The notes beneath the pieces are model-generated. The model did not search any database. It saw nothing but the letters and a program-made list of their open reading frames with translations, and was not told the origin of the DNA. Below, piece by piece: positions 12,801 to 22,722 of a stretch of 64,000 nucleotides of DNA. Position 1 is the stretch's first letter. Each line of letters starts with the position of its first letter. Source of the DNA: Cantharellus purpuraceus (lineage: Eukaryota; Basidiomycota; Agaricomycetes; Cantharellales; Hydnaceae); the NCBI GenBank assembly GCA_025174535.1, contig JALBUN010000045.1, positions 3,348,001 to 3,412,000 of the forward strand, read 5' to 3'. Both the position numbers and the translations under genes were made by a program.

Positions 12801-13131
12801 AGCAACCGAGGTTCAGCATATCAAAACTTCGTTCCGTGCCCTCTCCCAGCAGCGCCAGGCTGCTCGCGCACTGGTCCGTCATATGTCCCTTGCCGAGCGA
12901 TTTGAGCACTACTCGACATCGACCTCGCCGGAGGGCAGTGAGGCGCGCGAGGAGGAGCTGAAGGGCGCTCTGGGTGCGGCGCTTAGTAGCTTGTCTGCTT
13001 TGAGTAGCATCTATGAGGGACGAGAGCAGCGGTGGAGGATAGAGATGGGAAGGATGGGCGATGAGCGCGAGCGTGTGGAAGTGTTGCTTAGACAGGCTCT
13101 AGGGATGGGTTTTGGGCCCGGTGTACTGTGA
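9897..13131 (+). CDS. Large Pro/Gln/Ser-rich protein with conserved-looking C-terminal helical region
   Basis: Three exons: 9897-9960, 10015-12620 and 12682-13131, with GT-AG introns of 54 and 61 nt (phases 1 and 0), giving 1039 aa. The start at 9897 is preferred over the ATG at 9990 because splicing the first intron joins both frames cleanly and removes an in-frame stop. Residues 1 to about 820 are low complexity: Pro/Ser/Gln/His-rich, with a charged Arg/Glu stretch. An acidic block (DEDEDDEDD) lies just before the last 180 residues. That tail starts near YHPNYVVNPDKRRKRWELKW and continues as amphipathic helices. It looks like an intrinsically disordered regulatory or scaffold protein, but I recognise no named family. 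No membrane segment or signal peptide is seen. Confidence 0.75.
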
Positions 13132-13444
13132 GGTGACGTCCGTTCGAATCTGGAAGGGACCCCTTTGTCGTGTATACCTAACCTTGTACGTTCTGGACTG
13201 ACGGATGGCACTGTAGACCACAAAGGAGTGTGTAGCGTGTAGAATTATCTACCTGGATCTTTTATAATATTCTCGATTTTACGATAAAGGAGCGACTTGA
13301 AACCGGGGGTAGGGTAATAGTAATATGACGCTTACGGTGTCGGATCCGTCGGATACATTAACTCTGCACCGGTCCGGCTTACCAGATTGTACGCATACAC
13401 ATAGCTCCCTGATTTATTCTCAAGCAAGTGAGCGCCAGTGCGCT

Positions 13445-15200
13445 TTCAAAGTTATTCTCGAGGACGGCAGGCAGGATGCCGTGAATCAAGCGTGCCAATC
13501 GTCTCCTCTTGCAACGTGCGTTCCAAGCGGTGGAACACGTTCGAATCCCCCCCCCCCCCCCCAATGAATGCACGCCCATGAACACAGGGACGCACAGGGC
13601 AGAGCATGCGGCGAGGTTGAGCAGGCTTGATGACTAATCAGAGAGATTTCTCAACATGCAAAACTGTCAGCGAAGAGATGTAATGCAGGCGATGTCCAGG
13701 TTCTAGAGATCAATTATGACAAGTGACAGTGATTCCGGTCTCGAAGTGTCGTGGTTGTCAGTGGTTCATGTTAATAACATTGGACTGGACCCGCGGAAGA
13801 GCCTCTGGAAATAGCCAAAAAGCGTGCGGTTTGACGGACTGACTCGTATGCAAGTGGAACGTGGTCCGTGTGCAGCTGTGATATCTCACCGAACATGTGC
13901 CTGCTCAGAGGTCCATCAATGCATGGGCCTCGGTACTCCGCACGCGGCAGAATCGTAAAGTGACCTACTACTATATACATCGTGGTCAGAGACGTTGTGA
14001 ACATCAAACTATAGTAAACTGACGTGTTGTAATTGCGGTTACTGTAAATAATTGAACAAGTGCTAGGCCTGGGATAAAGGCCGTCGTCACGGCTCTCACC
14101 GGGTGCAGCACCAGAGATGGCTAAGAAGCATCGTAACTGATTGCCTCATTTTTTAGTGAAAAGTGGTTCATTTCCAGACCAATACCTCACCGCGCATGGG
14201 GGTTATCAGTTCCGACGAAGATGGCACAGCCAATGGCGTTGATCATGACTGAGAGAGCGATGCAGAGACCACGTCTTTCTAATCTGAAGGAGAGGTAAGA
14301 GTTGGTTACCGCCCATGCGGCACCAACGAGGAACGGAGGGACAGTTCGAAGCTCGGACTTGACTGTGCCTTCTTGGGGGGTCAACGAGTGGGTCTTGGTG
14401 CTCTGCAGAAGACTTAAAAAAGTTTCCAACTATTGAGACGGTTAGAGACGTAACACAAGAACAAGATATAACTCACGCGTCGCAACAACAGTTGGCATGA
14501 ACAAAGCTAACCCTTGAAATGAGATGTTGAGAAACAAATAATTGAACGAGTTCAACAACGCCTATATTAATGATATGGTTAATATGGGCACTGAAAACAC
14601 CAAAGTTGGCATGTATGGCTTACGTTGAAATTGGGTGCGCGAAGAACCAAACGGAGCCGTGTCTTTTCACGTTTGGAGTCTTTTGCTACCCGATCTGCTG
14701 CAATGTGCTTCAAAGCGAGGACACGCTCCGCTTTTGTTAATAAGCGGGAATACTCAGGGTCAGTAGGGATGATGGAGATACAAAGAGCTCCAATTCCTAA
14801 GGTGGTGATCCCCTCTACGTAGAATATTTTCCGCCAGGACGTCACAGTTCCAATGGAATCGATAGAAAGTAGCCCTGATGCCAATAGCCCTCCAACTTCA
14901 ATCGAAATGTGCTTTCAGGGAACTCGGTGTAATATGAACGTGAGATGCATACGCACAGGTCACAGCCAATGAGGGAGAAAGTTCGTAAACGATGCCGGTG
15001 CGGAATACAAACTCTTTCCTACGGTAGTGTAATTCGGTCAGCACCTTACGCTATTGAAACGTTGTATAAGGATCACGTACGCGACTCAGGACATACACAA
15101 GTCCAGGTAACAGACCGCCATCTGAGAGGCCAAGGACAACACGGGTTACGATCAACCCCAGGAAAATTTTGAATGAATGCCATTGATATCGGTGTCATGA
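13445..15200 (-). pseudogene. Truncated, decayed copy of the anion:cation symporter gene
   Basis: Homologous along its length to the 3' two-thirds of the intact transporter at 17880-19982, same strand, with exon-like blocks such as SWRKIF.VEGI, RLLT.AER.LALK.IAADRV and NSYLSFR.ERRGLC. It starts within the counterpart of exon 4, so the first four or so membrane segments are absent. Damage includes a one-base insertion near 15,160 (GGGG for GGA), loss of the acceptor before the exon-5 equivalent near 15,020 (TAG to TTA), loss of the donor after the 12-nt micro-exon equivalent (GTAAGT to TTAAGT), a deletion of about 50 nt near 14,100 in the exon-10 equivalent, and loss of the stop codon. A G/C homopolymer lies at about 13,547. 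A duplicated gene that has lost function. Confidence 0.85.
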
Positions 15201-16080
15201 AAAAAGAGCGAAGAGGGGGTGGGTGAGGGGGTGATACCAATGTTGTGCAGAATACTCATGTAATGGAGTTGTGTAATAATTGGAATGGAATGTGGAGGTG
15301 TGTGAGTCAAATGTTGGTGTGTAAGCGTAGTGCAAAGACTGATACACCGTTTGTGTAGTGTCTAAACTGTCGGTGAATGATTTGGGCTGGATATATGCAT
15401 CTCAAATGATGATGGTGAATGGATGTGCTCAATATATGCTGAATAGTTTGACTTGTACTGGTTGAAATCGAATAGAATGATTTGATTTGAGTAGATATGA
15501 CGTAGGGCTGATCAGGTACGCCAATAATCGAGTATAGAATCGCTCAGATAATCAATGGCAAGTTGGTTAACTTAGTGAAAAATATTCTGGTTGATCTCAA
15601 AGTTATACAATCATTTTTATACATGAAATGGTAATCTAAGAGTCCATGTTTGATTGTCCAAAAGAATTGATGAAAAATAGAAGGATAAAACAAATACAAA
15701 GTATATGAGATGGAGTAAATGTTCAGCTAATAAGATCTAGGCTAAAATGTCAATGATAAATCTTTGGAAAAATAAATGATGATGATGAGACAGTCCACTC
15801 ATCATCAGTCGGTCCAATGCTTTGCACCCTGCCCCACAAATCTATTCCCCATCCCCCAGACATTTCTTATGCCCCAAAACACCCTCCATGAACGCATATG
15901 TGCGCTTGTGCACAGATTTTCAACAATCAACGCAGCTCTTTTTGCACTTGGAAATAGATGTTCCTTTCAAAGTTCCTCCTGGCTAGAATGCGGTTGAAAC
16001 ATTGCTGAACAAACAGGTCACTAAATTTGACTTACTGTAGTTATTAAACTCACCAAACACATGGGAGCCAGGATGGCGTA
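15201..16080. other. AT-rich, low-complexity spacer
   Basis: Rich in TGATG/TGAAT-type motifs with low GC compared with its neighbours. No ORF with coding character. It abuts the truncated end of the transporter pseudogene, so it may mark the breakpoint of the duplication or a decayed insertion. Confidence 0.5.
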
Positions 16081-16087
16081 TAGGAAA

Positions 16088-16809
16088 AATTTGTGACAAC
16101 ACGGAGGAGCTAGTATACAACTCAGCGCAAGTGACAAGGAGTTCTCCGATCGTGTGCAAGGCATGCCCTCGTCCCGTAATAATCAGGAAGGTAAGGAGGA
16201 CGGCAATGACCCAATTGACTCCATGTCGTACACGCAGAGGGTACTGACACGCCTAGAGGAAGACTCTTCGGCTTCTGCCCTCGCCGTACAAAGTGCCGTG
16301 AGTGAGTTAAGAGGTATGATCAAAAAGTTGAACCCGAAAGACTCGGCACAAGTGGAGGCCATGATCGTCGCATCAGGATTCTTCACTTCTGTTCCAGGGG
16401 TTCTGGGTAACGACGTGTCAGGTATATCTCTGGGGACCAACACTGTACCCCCTATGGTAAGGTCGTACAGGCCAGAGAAGTCGCCAAACTCACCGCGTCT
16501 ACTGGTGATCAAAAGATCGGGGGAACCGGGTACACCCCAACCAAAGCACCTGGAGAAGGCAACACCGGAGGTTACGAAAACGCAGAGTGCCGACCACAAG
16601 GGGAAAGGCAAACAGAAGGAGGAAACGAGGGGTAGCAACTCCGGGAGCGTAGTGAACTCCTCTGAAGCGTCGGATAAATTCACTCGGTTATCCCTCGATG
16701 TACACAACCCATCCCGAGAGGAGTCTAGCTCCCAACCTATAATTTGTGACAACACGGAGGAGCTAGTATACTCGCTTTTGTCACTTGCGCTGAGGTGAGA
16801 CGAGTATAC
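16088..16809. repeat. Direct plus inverted terminal repeats around a 214-aa ORF
   Basis: A 31-nt exact direct repeat occurs at 16,088-16,118 and 16,741-16,771. Just beyond it, 17 nt at 16,121-16,137 are the exact reverse complement of 16,778-16,794. At the right copy this segment lies between 9-bp inverted repeats (GTATACTCG at 16,766-16,774 and CGAGTATAC at 16,801-16,809). The left copy thus looks like the right end with its last part flipped, consistent with a template switch or site-specific inversion. Confidence 0.75.
16154..16798 (+). CDS. Hypothetical 214-aa protein inside a repeat-bounded unit
   Basis: Single open exon. The N-terminal half is predicted helical (YTQRVLTRLEE, then VSELRGMIKKL at residues 52-62); the C-terminal half is Ser/Lys/Glu-rich with a KGKGKQKEE patch. 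No known domain recognised. The last residues (CDNTEELVY onward) are encoded by the direct repeat whose second copy sits 36 bp before the start codon. It lies between the transporter pseudogene and the intact transporter, so it may belong to a mobile or captured unit. A Gag-like role is possible but unsupported. Confidence 0.45.
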   Translation: MQGMPSSRNNQEGKEDGNDPIDSMSYTQRVLTRLEEDSSASALAVQSAVSELRGMIKKLNPKDSAQVEAMIVASGFFTSVPGVLGNDVSGISLGTNTVPPMVRSYRPEKSPNSPRLLVIKRSGEPGTPQPKHLEKATPEVTKTQSADHKGKGKQKEETRGSNSGSVVNSSEASDKFTRLSLDVHNPSREESSSQPIICDNTEELVYSLLSLALR

Positions 16810-17879
16810 CTGCGAAAATATATCCTACCTACAACTTTTAAAGCTCAGCGAGACAACAGCACGAGCCATTCATACATATAGTGATACATGCCAAAATATG
16901 ATGCATTGCGCGTCCATAATCGACGCGCGGCTTGAAAATCCAACATGGCGTCAAGGCACGGACTCTAAGGTAACGTGGCTAATCAAAAGCCTTGCCTATG
17001 AATTAAACCGGACGGGGAGCAGATTGTACCTGTAAGTTATTACATCACATTCAGAGGACGTGACCATTTATAAACCCGAGTGGTGACAAAGCGTTAATAG
17101 TCGCAAAACGTAACGCGTTGGAACTTTATTGCCGGCCTATTGGAGTTGCATGGTTTTGATTTGTCCTGGCGTCTTAATGTTGGAATTGAGTTTGCTCTAG
17201 GACTTGTTTTTCGCTCGCGACTTGTTAGCCTCGTCACAGCCTGCAGCATGCACCCGTCACTAAACCCCGTGATTTCTACGGTTGCTCGATTGGGCACCGA
17301 TACCTCCGCTCCACTGCAGACAAATGTTTGAACATTTGAGAACCCCAACGCCAATGTGGAAGCACTCGTTGATCCGATGCGCCAGTGCCTTCTGTTTTGC
17401 ATTGGGAAATGTAGGCGGGTATTTGAGCCGACGCCGCGGCGATAAGTTTGACATCGGCTTTTCGACCTTTTTTTTTACTATCCATTCATTTCGGACGATG
17501 AAAGGAATGAGTTTGCTAGAGAGGACTTTGTTGGCAGACAGATGACATAGAATAGCGAAGGTCTGAGCGCGATGCAAGGTACAGCACTATCGAAGTATGG
17601 GCCTTTCCATAGTGATATTATCATGATATTATGTAGGTGAATGGCTCGCTGACCCAGGAGCACTTGCAAGGACAACCTGAGATGGAACTTAAAGAACGCA
17701 GCCAGTAATCAGGCTAGCGATATGGCCATCAGAGCTATTCATCACGACTACTTCGAGGGGGAGGATTGGGCACGGGTGCGCGTTTCTTCCTTTTATTGTG
17801 ATGCATCAACATAGTTTAACACCCACCCACCCCGATTTATCTACAGTGAGGCCAAATGGTGCCATCAACAGCTGCATGT
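16810..17879. other. Intergenic, no gene assigned
   Basis: Short overlapping ORFs on both strands around 17,094-17,577 show no domain. The right part is the 3' flank of the intact transporter gene. Confidence 0.45.
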
Positions 17880-19982
17880 TTAAGGCTGATAACGGTATGC
17901 AGGATGTCGTGAACCAAGCTCGTCGATCTCATTTTGTAACTTTGCTTCCAGCCTATAGTCACGCTCTCCACGATCACGTTTCGCGTTTTCCCTGTGAATA
18001 TATCGCATGCCTATGAAGGCAAGGACGCACGCCGTAGAACATGCGGCGAGGTTGAGCGAGTTACCTCGGTGACTGATACGAGGGAAATTTCAGCATACAG
18101 ATGACAGGCGTTGCTCCGCGATACCTACTAATTTGGTGCATCATCTGGTAAGTAGGTCCAAACTCTGATTGTCAAATCAGCGGATAGAATAGAGGAGTCA
18201 GCCGGAGTGAAGAAAACACTCACGCAATGACGGCACCCATGGTTCCTATGCCAGGAATAAGGGCCGTTGTCACAGCTCTGACAGTTTCTGGTGCCGCATT
18301 ATCAGTGGCCCAAGTCACTGATATTGGGCCCACGGGAGACGCTCCTGAGATGGCCAAGAAGCATGCTGCATAACTGATTACCTCTCATTTAGTCCCCCGT
18401 GAACTTGTACCTACTATACTAAAACCACTTACCGAGCATTGGAATTTTCGGTTCCAACGAAAATAGCGTATCCAATGACGCTGAACATGAGTGAGAGAAT
18501 AATGCACAAACCGCGTCTTTCTATTCTGAAGGAAAGGTAGGAATTGGTGACCGACCATGCGGCTCCGACAAGGTAGGGGGGTACGGTCCGCAGTTGCGAC
18601 TCAACTGTGCCTGGTAGAATATCAATGAGTCGGTCTAAGAACGCAAGAGGAGACTTACTGAAATGACCAACTATTCCGAAAGTTAGCTCCTTCACGTTCA
18701 TCGAATTATAACAAACTCACGCGTCGCAATGACAGTAGGCATGAACAAGCTTAACCCTTGGAATGAGATGTTTACGAGCACATAATTGAACGAGTTCAAT
18801 AACGCCTAAATTGATAACATGGCTAAGTTGAGCGTTGAAAATGTATTTGCATGTGGAACTCACGTTGAAATTGAAAGCGCGAAGGATCAAGCGGAGACTT
18901 GTCTTCTCGCGTTTTGAGTCTTTCGTGACCCTATCCGCTGCGATCCGCTTCAAAGCAAGGATACGCTCCTCTTCCGTCAATAACCGGGAGCATTCAGGAT
19001 CAGCAGGGATTATGAACAGACTAATAACACCAATGCCCATAGTCATGATCCCCTCAACGAGGAAGATTTTTCGCCAGGACACTACAGAACCGATCGGATT
19101 GATAGAAAGTAGCCCTGATGCCAGTAGACCTCCAACTTCATTCAAGTTGTCTTATCAGAAACAATTCAGTGCAATAGAGCAAAGAAATATACAGACATGC
19201 ACCAGCCAATGTGGGAGACAGTCCATAAAAGATCCCCACACGGAATACAAACTCTTTCCGGCGGTAATACTATGACATTTAGTCAGTACACTGTGGCATT
19301 GAATCGCCGTCTTAAGATATGCGTACGCGACTTAGGACATACACAAGCCCAGGTAACAGACCGCCTTCTGCAAGTCCAAGCATGATGCGAGTCACGACCA
19401 ATCCAGCGAAGTTGTGAATGAACGCTGTGGATATAGTTACAGCGCCAAACGCAGTCATCAGAAAAGCGAGCCAGATGGAGCCAAATTGTTTCAGAGCGAG
19501 ATTGGACGGAACGTTGACTGTGATATACTGTCACCATGAGGGTCAGTTCCTCCCTTGGAGGTTTCGCTGCCATTAAACGGTACGTACGGCAATATAAAAC
19601 AGCGTGAGGGCGATATTGTAGTCAAAGTTTTTGAGTCCAAGGTCCTTCTCAAGGCCTACATGTAGATATACAAAATCAGTACTACTCTTGACTATGAGGG
19701 GTTGGCCGTAGAAAGAACACACCTGCGATTTTGGCATTACCTAACGGGAAATTGTTGTTCATCCCGAGTATCTGTGCAGAAATGCGCCCGAAACGCACCT
19801 ATAACTGTCTTATCTATGAAACTTGTTGTGTATAAGACTGTAAATAGTGGCAGAAGCGCGAGATCTAGCTTGCGAAGAAGCTTCCTTTCCGCTACAGGAT
19901 CAATGTGATCTTTTATGGCGAGTGTGAGAGGAGACGACGTATCCTGCTGGAATGTTTCCTGCTCATCGAGTAATTGAGACAT
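17880..19982 (-). CDS. MFS anion:cation symporter (DAL5/TNA1-like)
   Basis: Twelve exons in gene order: 19982-19799, 19740-19723, 19655-19588, 19527-19327, 19269-19197, 19135-18864, 18805-18721, 18670-18659, 18610-18433, 18373-18224, 18164-18129, 18072-17880. They total 1470 nt, 489 aa. All introns are GT-AG, 48-67 nt; exon 2 is 18 nt and exon 8 only 12 nt. The protein has the family's cytosolic N-terminus, DKTVIGNAK near the end of the first membrane segment, EKDLGLKNFDYNIALT, a GLAEGGLLPG motif, a central loop with ERILALKRIAADR, then SFQGLSLFMPT, RTVPPYLVGAAW, TDNAAPET and a YHRGNSLNLAA tail. Length fits the ACS family of plasma-membrane importers for carboxylates, vitamins or ureides; the substrate cannot be read from sequence. 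It is 294 bp downstream of the ThDP enzyme on the same strand. A decayed partial copy lies about 4.3 kb away. Confidence 0.9.
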
Positions 19983-20276
19983 GGAACAACAAGGAGCCGT
20001 CGAATCCGACTAACAGCTTGGTTATAAGGATCATTGGCATTGAATTCCCTTCTGTATCACATGAAATCAGAAGCGCTTCTCAGTCACGAAAAGCAAATTG
20101 TACCTTTCTGCCTGCCTACAGGGCCTGCATTAGGCGCCTTCGGAGCCGCGAATCAGATTACCGGATCCTGACACTACCGAATCATAAAACTCATCATGTT
20201 CAAAGAGGATTTTGCTGCATCCCTTATGGCTAATTCTACTTATATGTCTGATTATACAAGAAGTATGGTCTCTGAA

Positions 20277-22366
20277 CTACAGATCTTCAATGACAACATC
20301 AATAACTGCACACCGTTTCTCCTCCAGAACGATCCTCACAGCCTCTTTCATCGTCACCTCGACCTCGCCTGGCTTTGTTATCCGCCTTCCCCACGCGCCC
20401 CCAGCTGCCACAGCAATCTGAGAGTAGTCAGGGTTCTCGGGACCGAATGTCACATTGAGATCCGGGCCATTTGCTTGGCTGCCTGCACCGTTGGGATGCA
20501 CACCGAGCATAGAAAGCTTGGGTGACTGGAATAACATTTCTGAACGAGACTCGCGTTTAGAGAGATAACAGACCAACCTTCCAGCCTCCATTGTTCAAAA
20601 CCACCGTCAGGAAAGGCTGGGAAATTGGTAATAAGCTGGCTATCATAGAATAATCTTTGACTCAGGGAGCTTACAGTCTTGTATCTTCTTGCAATCCAGT
20701 ATGCGGAACTTGGGACACCAAACAAGAAGGAGCCATCTCCGACTACAAGGGCAATGAACTCGTTGTCGCTAGTTTCTGGATTGGCGGTCCTTCCAATGCT
20801 GGCCCCAATAGCAGCTCCCAGCCCCCAGCCTAAGGAAGATCCGCCGGAGGAGAAGGCAGATCCGGGACGTGTTGGGAGCAAATGGGCCCACACTTGGATG
20901 TAGTTGCTAATCGCTTCGTTCAAAAACAGAGTCTTTGGAGGTGCAGCCGTACGAAGATGTGAAATAACGTGCGGAACAGTGATGATAGGTGACTTGGAAG
21001 GGTCCTCAGCATCCATCAAAGTAGTCATCCATTCTTCATGAGCCGCAACTAGGATATTGTGCCGCAAAACTGCCATGTCATCCTTGACTTGCAATTTGAT
21101 AACCTCCTGAAGGATCGCTCTCAAAGCCAATTCCGCATCTGCTTGAGCCCTGATCTCTGCATCAAGGTGGAACATGCCCATGTTTTGCTTCAAAACGTCT
21201 ACGTCAATATGGAATATCCGTACATCTGCACGAGGTTTGTTGTGTATTGGGATCCACGGAATATCGGAGTCGATGACGAGAATGACATCGGCTTCTCGCA
21301 ACCAAGTGTTCTTACCCATTCCGTACGATATTCCCGCGAAGAGCGGATGGGTCATCGGGAAGGACACCGTGGTCGGACAAGACAAATAAACTGGAATCGT
21401 GAGACTCTTGGCGAGGTCCACTAACCAAGGTACAGCACGAGGATTTCGGCCTAAGTACGAAGTAATGATTAGTGGGTGGCGTGCTGTCCCCAATGCGTTC
21501 GCAATGGTAGTAGCAACTTAAGATAAAAATGAGATGATGCAAGGAGTAATGCAACTAACAATGTATTTACCAGAAGAAGTTATGGGTGCACGCTCTACAG
21601 GTCCCCATTTCCTCCTTTCTAATGGGCCAACATAGTCGGTTGAATATTCGGAAGGATCAAGCTGCTGTTCCATAATCTCCCGACGAGCCCATAGATATAC
21701 CGGCCCTTGAGGATCACTTTGTGCTCTGTGATAGTATGTATTAATCGATGTTTAAGCAGGGTTGATATGGTTACGTTTGCAATGCTCTCCACACGACCTG
21801 GTCTACGGTCTTTCCGTTATTTATTTGCGCTGTCCGACGCATGTACTGCCGGACGATCGCAGGTTGATCCAAGCAATCTACAATCAGAGGTGAAATGATC
21901 TGGCATAAACATGTGAGCCTGACAGACCTTGTAACCAGAATATAAATTCATTTCGTGATCCTTTTAGCTCTCCGTCTAACGTAAAAGGTGCCGCGCCAGC
22001 ATAAATGAGAACTGGCGTCCGACATCTATCCACGTTGTGGACGGCCCCTCCAAGTGCCTAACTTCCGTTTAACGCCAGGCTCAGATTAATTGTAAATTTG
22101 CTGCACATGCGTACTTGCGTCCCAACATCGACATGAATAAACACAGCAGCAGGCTTTCCAGTCACCTGCGCATATCCCTGTGCGCAACTAAGTGCCACCA
22201 TTTCATTTGGACATGTCACAATATTGGGAAGAGCCTTTCCCTTCTCCTGGCGCTGCCGCTCGACGTCCTCGATCAGTGCCGGGTGGTCAGACCCCCAGTT
22301 CACAAATGCATGAGTGACCTGAGCATCGGCCAATGTCTTGAGAAAGAGTGAGGATGTTGTGAACAT
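20277..22366 (-). CDS. Thiamine-diphosphate-dependent enzyme (acetolactate synthase/benzoylformate decarboxylase-like)
   Basis: Seven exons: 22366-22115, 22057-21928, 21877-21775, 21725-21571, 21516-20675, 20616-20578, 20525-20277. Introns are GT-AG, 49-58 nt; total 1770 nt, 589 aa, no breaks. The N-terminal PYR domain carries the cofactor-activating Glu55 (CPNEMVALSCAQGYA). The C-terminal PP domain has the ThDP/Mg motif GDGS at 473-476 ending in NN at 502-503, the usual spacing. A middle domain is present, but I do not see features that separate acetolactate synthase from benzaldehyde lyase or 2-ketoacid decarboxylase types. No mitochondrial targeting sequence is obvious, so a biosynthetic ILV2 role is unlikely. 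The ACS transporter follows on the same strand, suggesting a shared carboxylate substrate. Confidence 0.88.
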
Positions 22367-22656
22367 GTCGAGTTTGAGGAGAGTGTACCCTGTTCCTTAG
22401 ATCTAGCTAGGGTCAAGCTCGTGGGGAAATTGATGTCTGTTTTACAACGAATACAAGTGAGCCACGTGATCGCCCACGCAGTAAAATGTCCTAACGCGAG
22501 CGTGGGCGCCCGACTCAGAGACCGGCATCTCAGTCTCTCTTCTCCTAGGATCCGGAAAGTCGGATCCGGGCACCTTTTTGTAAACGGATGAAGGAATTAA
22601 AATCCCGTCCATCCTTCCATCCGTGTTATGCTTTGTTGATAAAATATGTCGGGGAG

Positions 22657-22722
22657 ATGTTGACGAAGTTTGCAGCGACTGCCCTGCACAGCACGCACGG
22701 GCCAGCGGGTAGTGGCATATAT
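22657..22722. repeat. Dispersed repeat copy 2, left part
   Basis: Matches 4205 to about 4265 (GCGACTGCC, GCACAGCACG, CCAGCGGGTAGT) and stops at the first base of the TIR element. The matching sequence resumes at 24,471. Confidence 0.65.

Noticed and set aside
13325..13567. 80-aa plus ORF near a poly-C run
   Set aside because: It overlaps the 3' part of the transporter pseudogene on the other strand and ends in a homopolymer.
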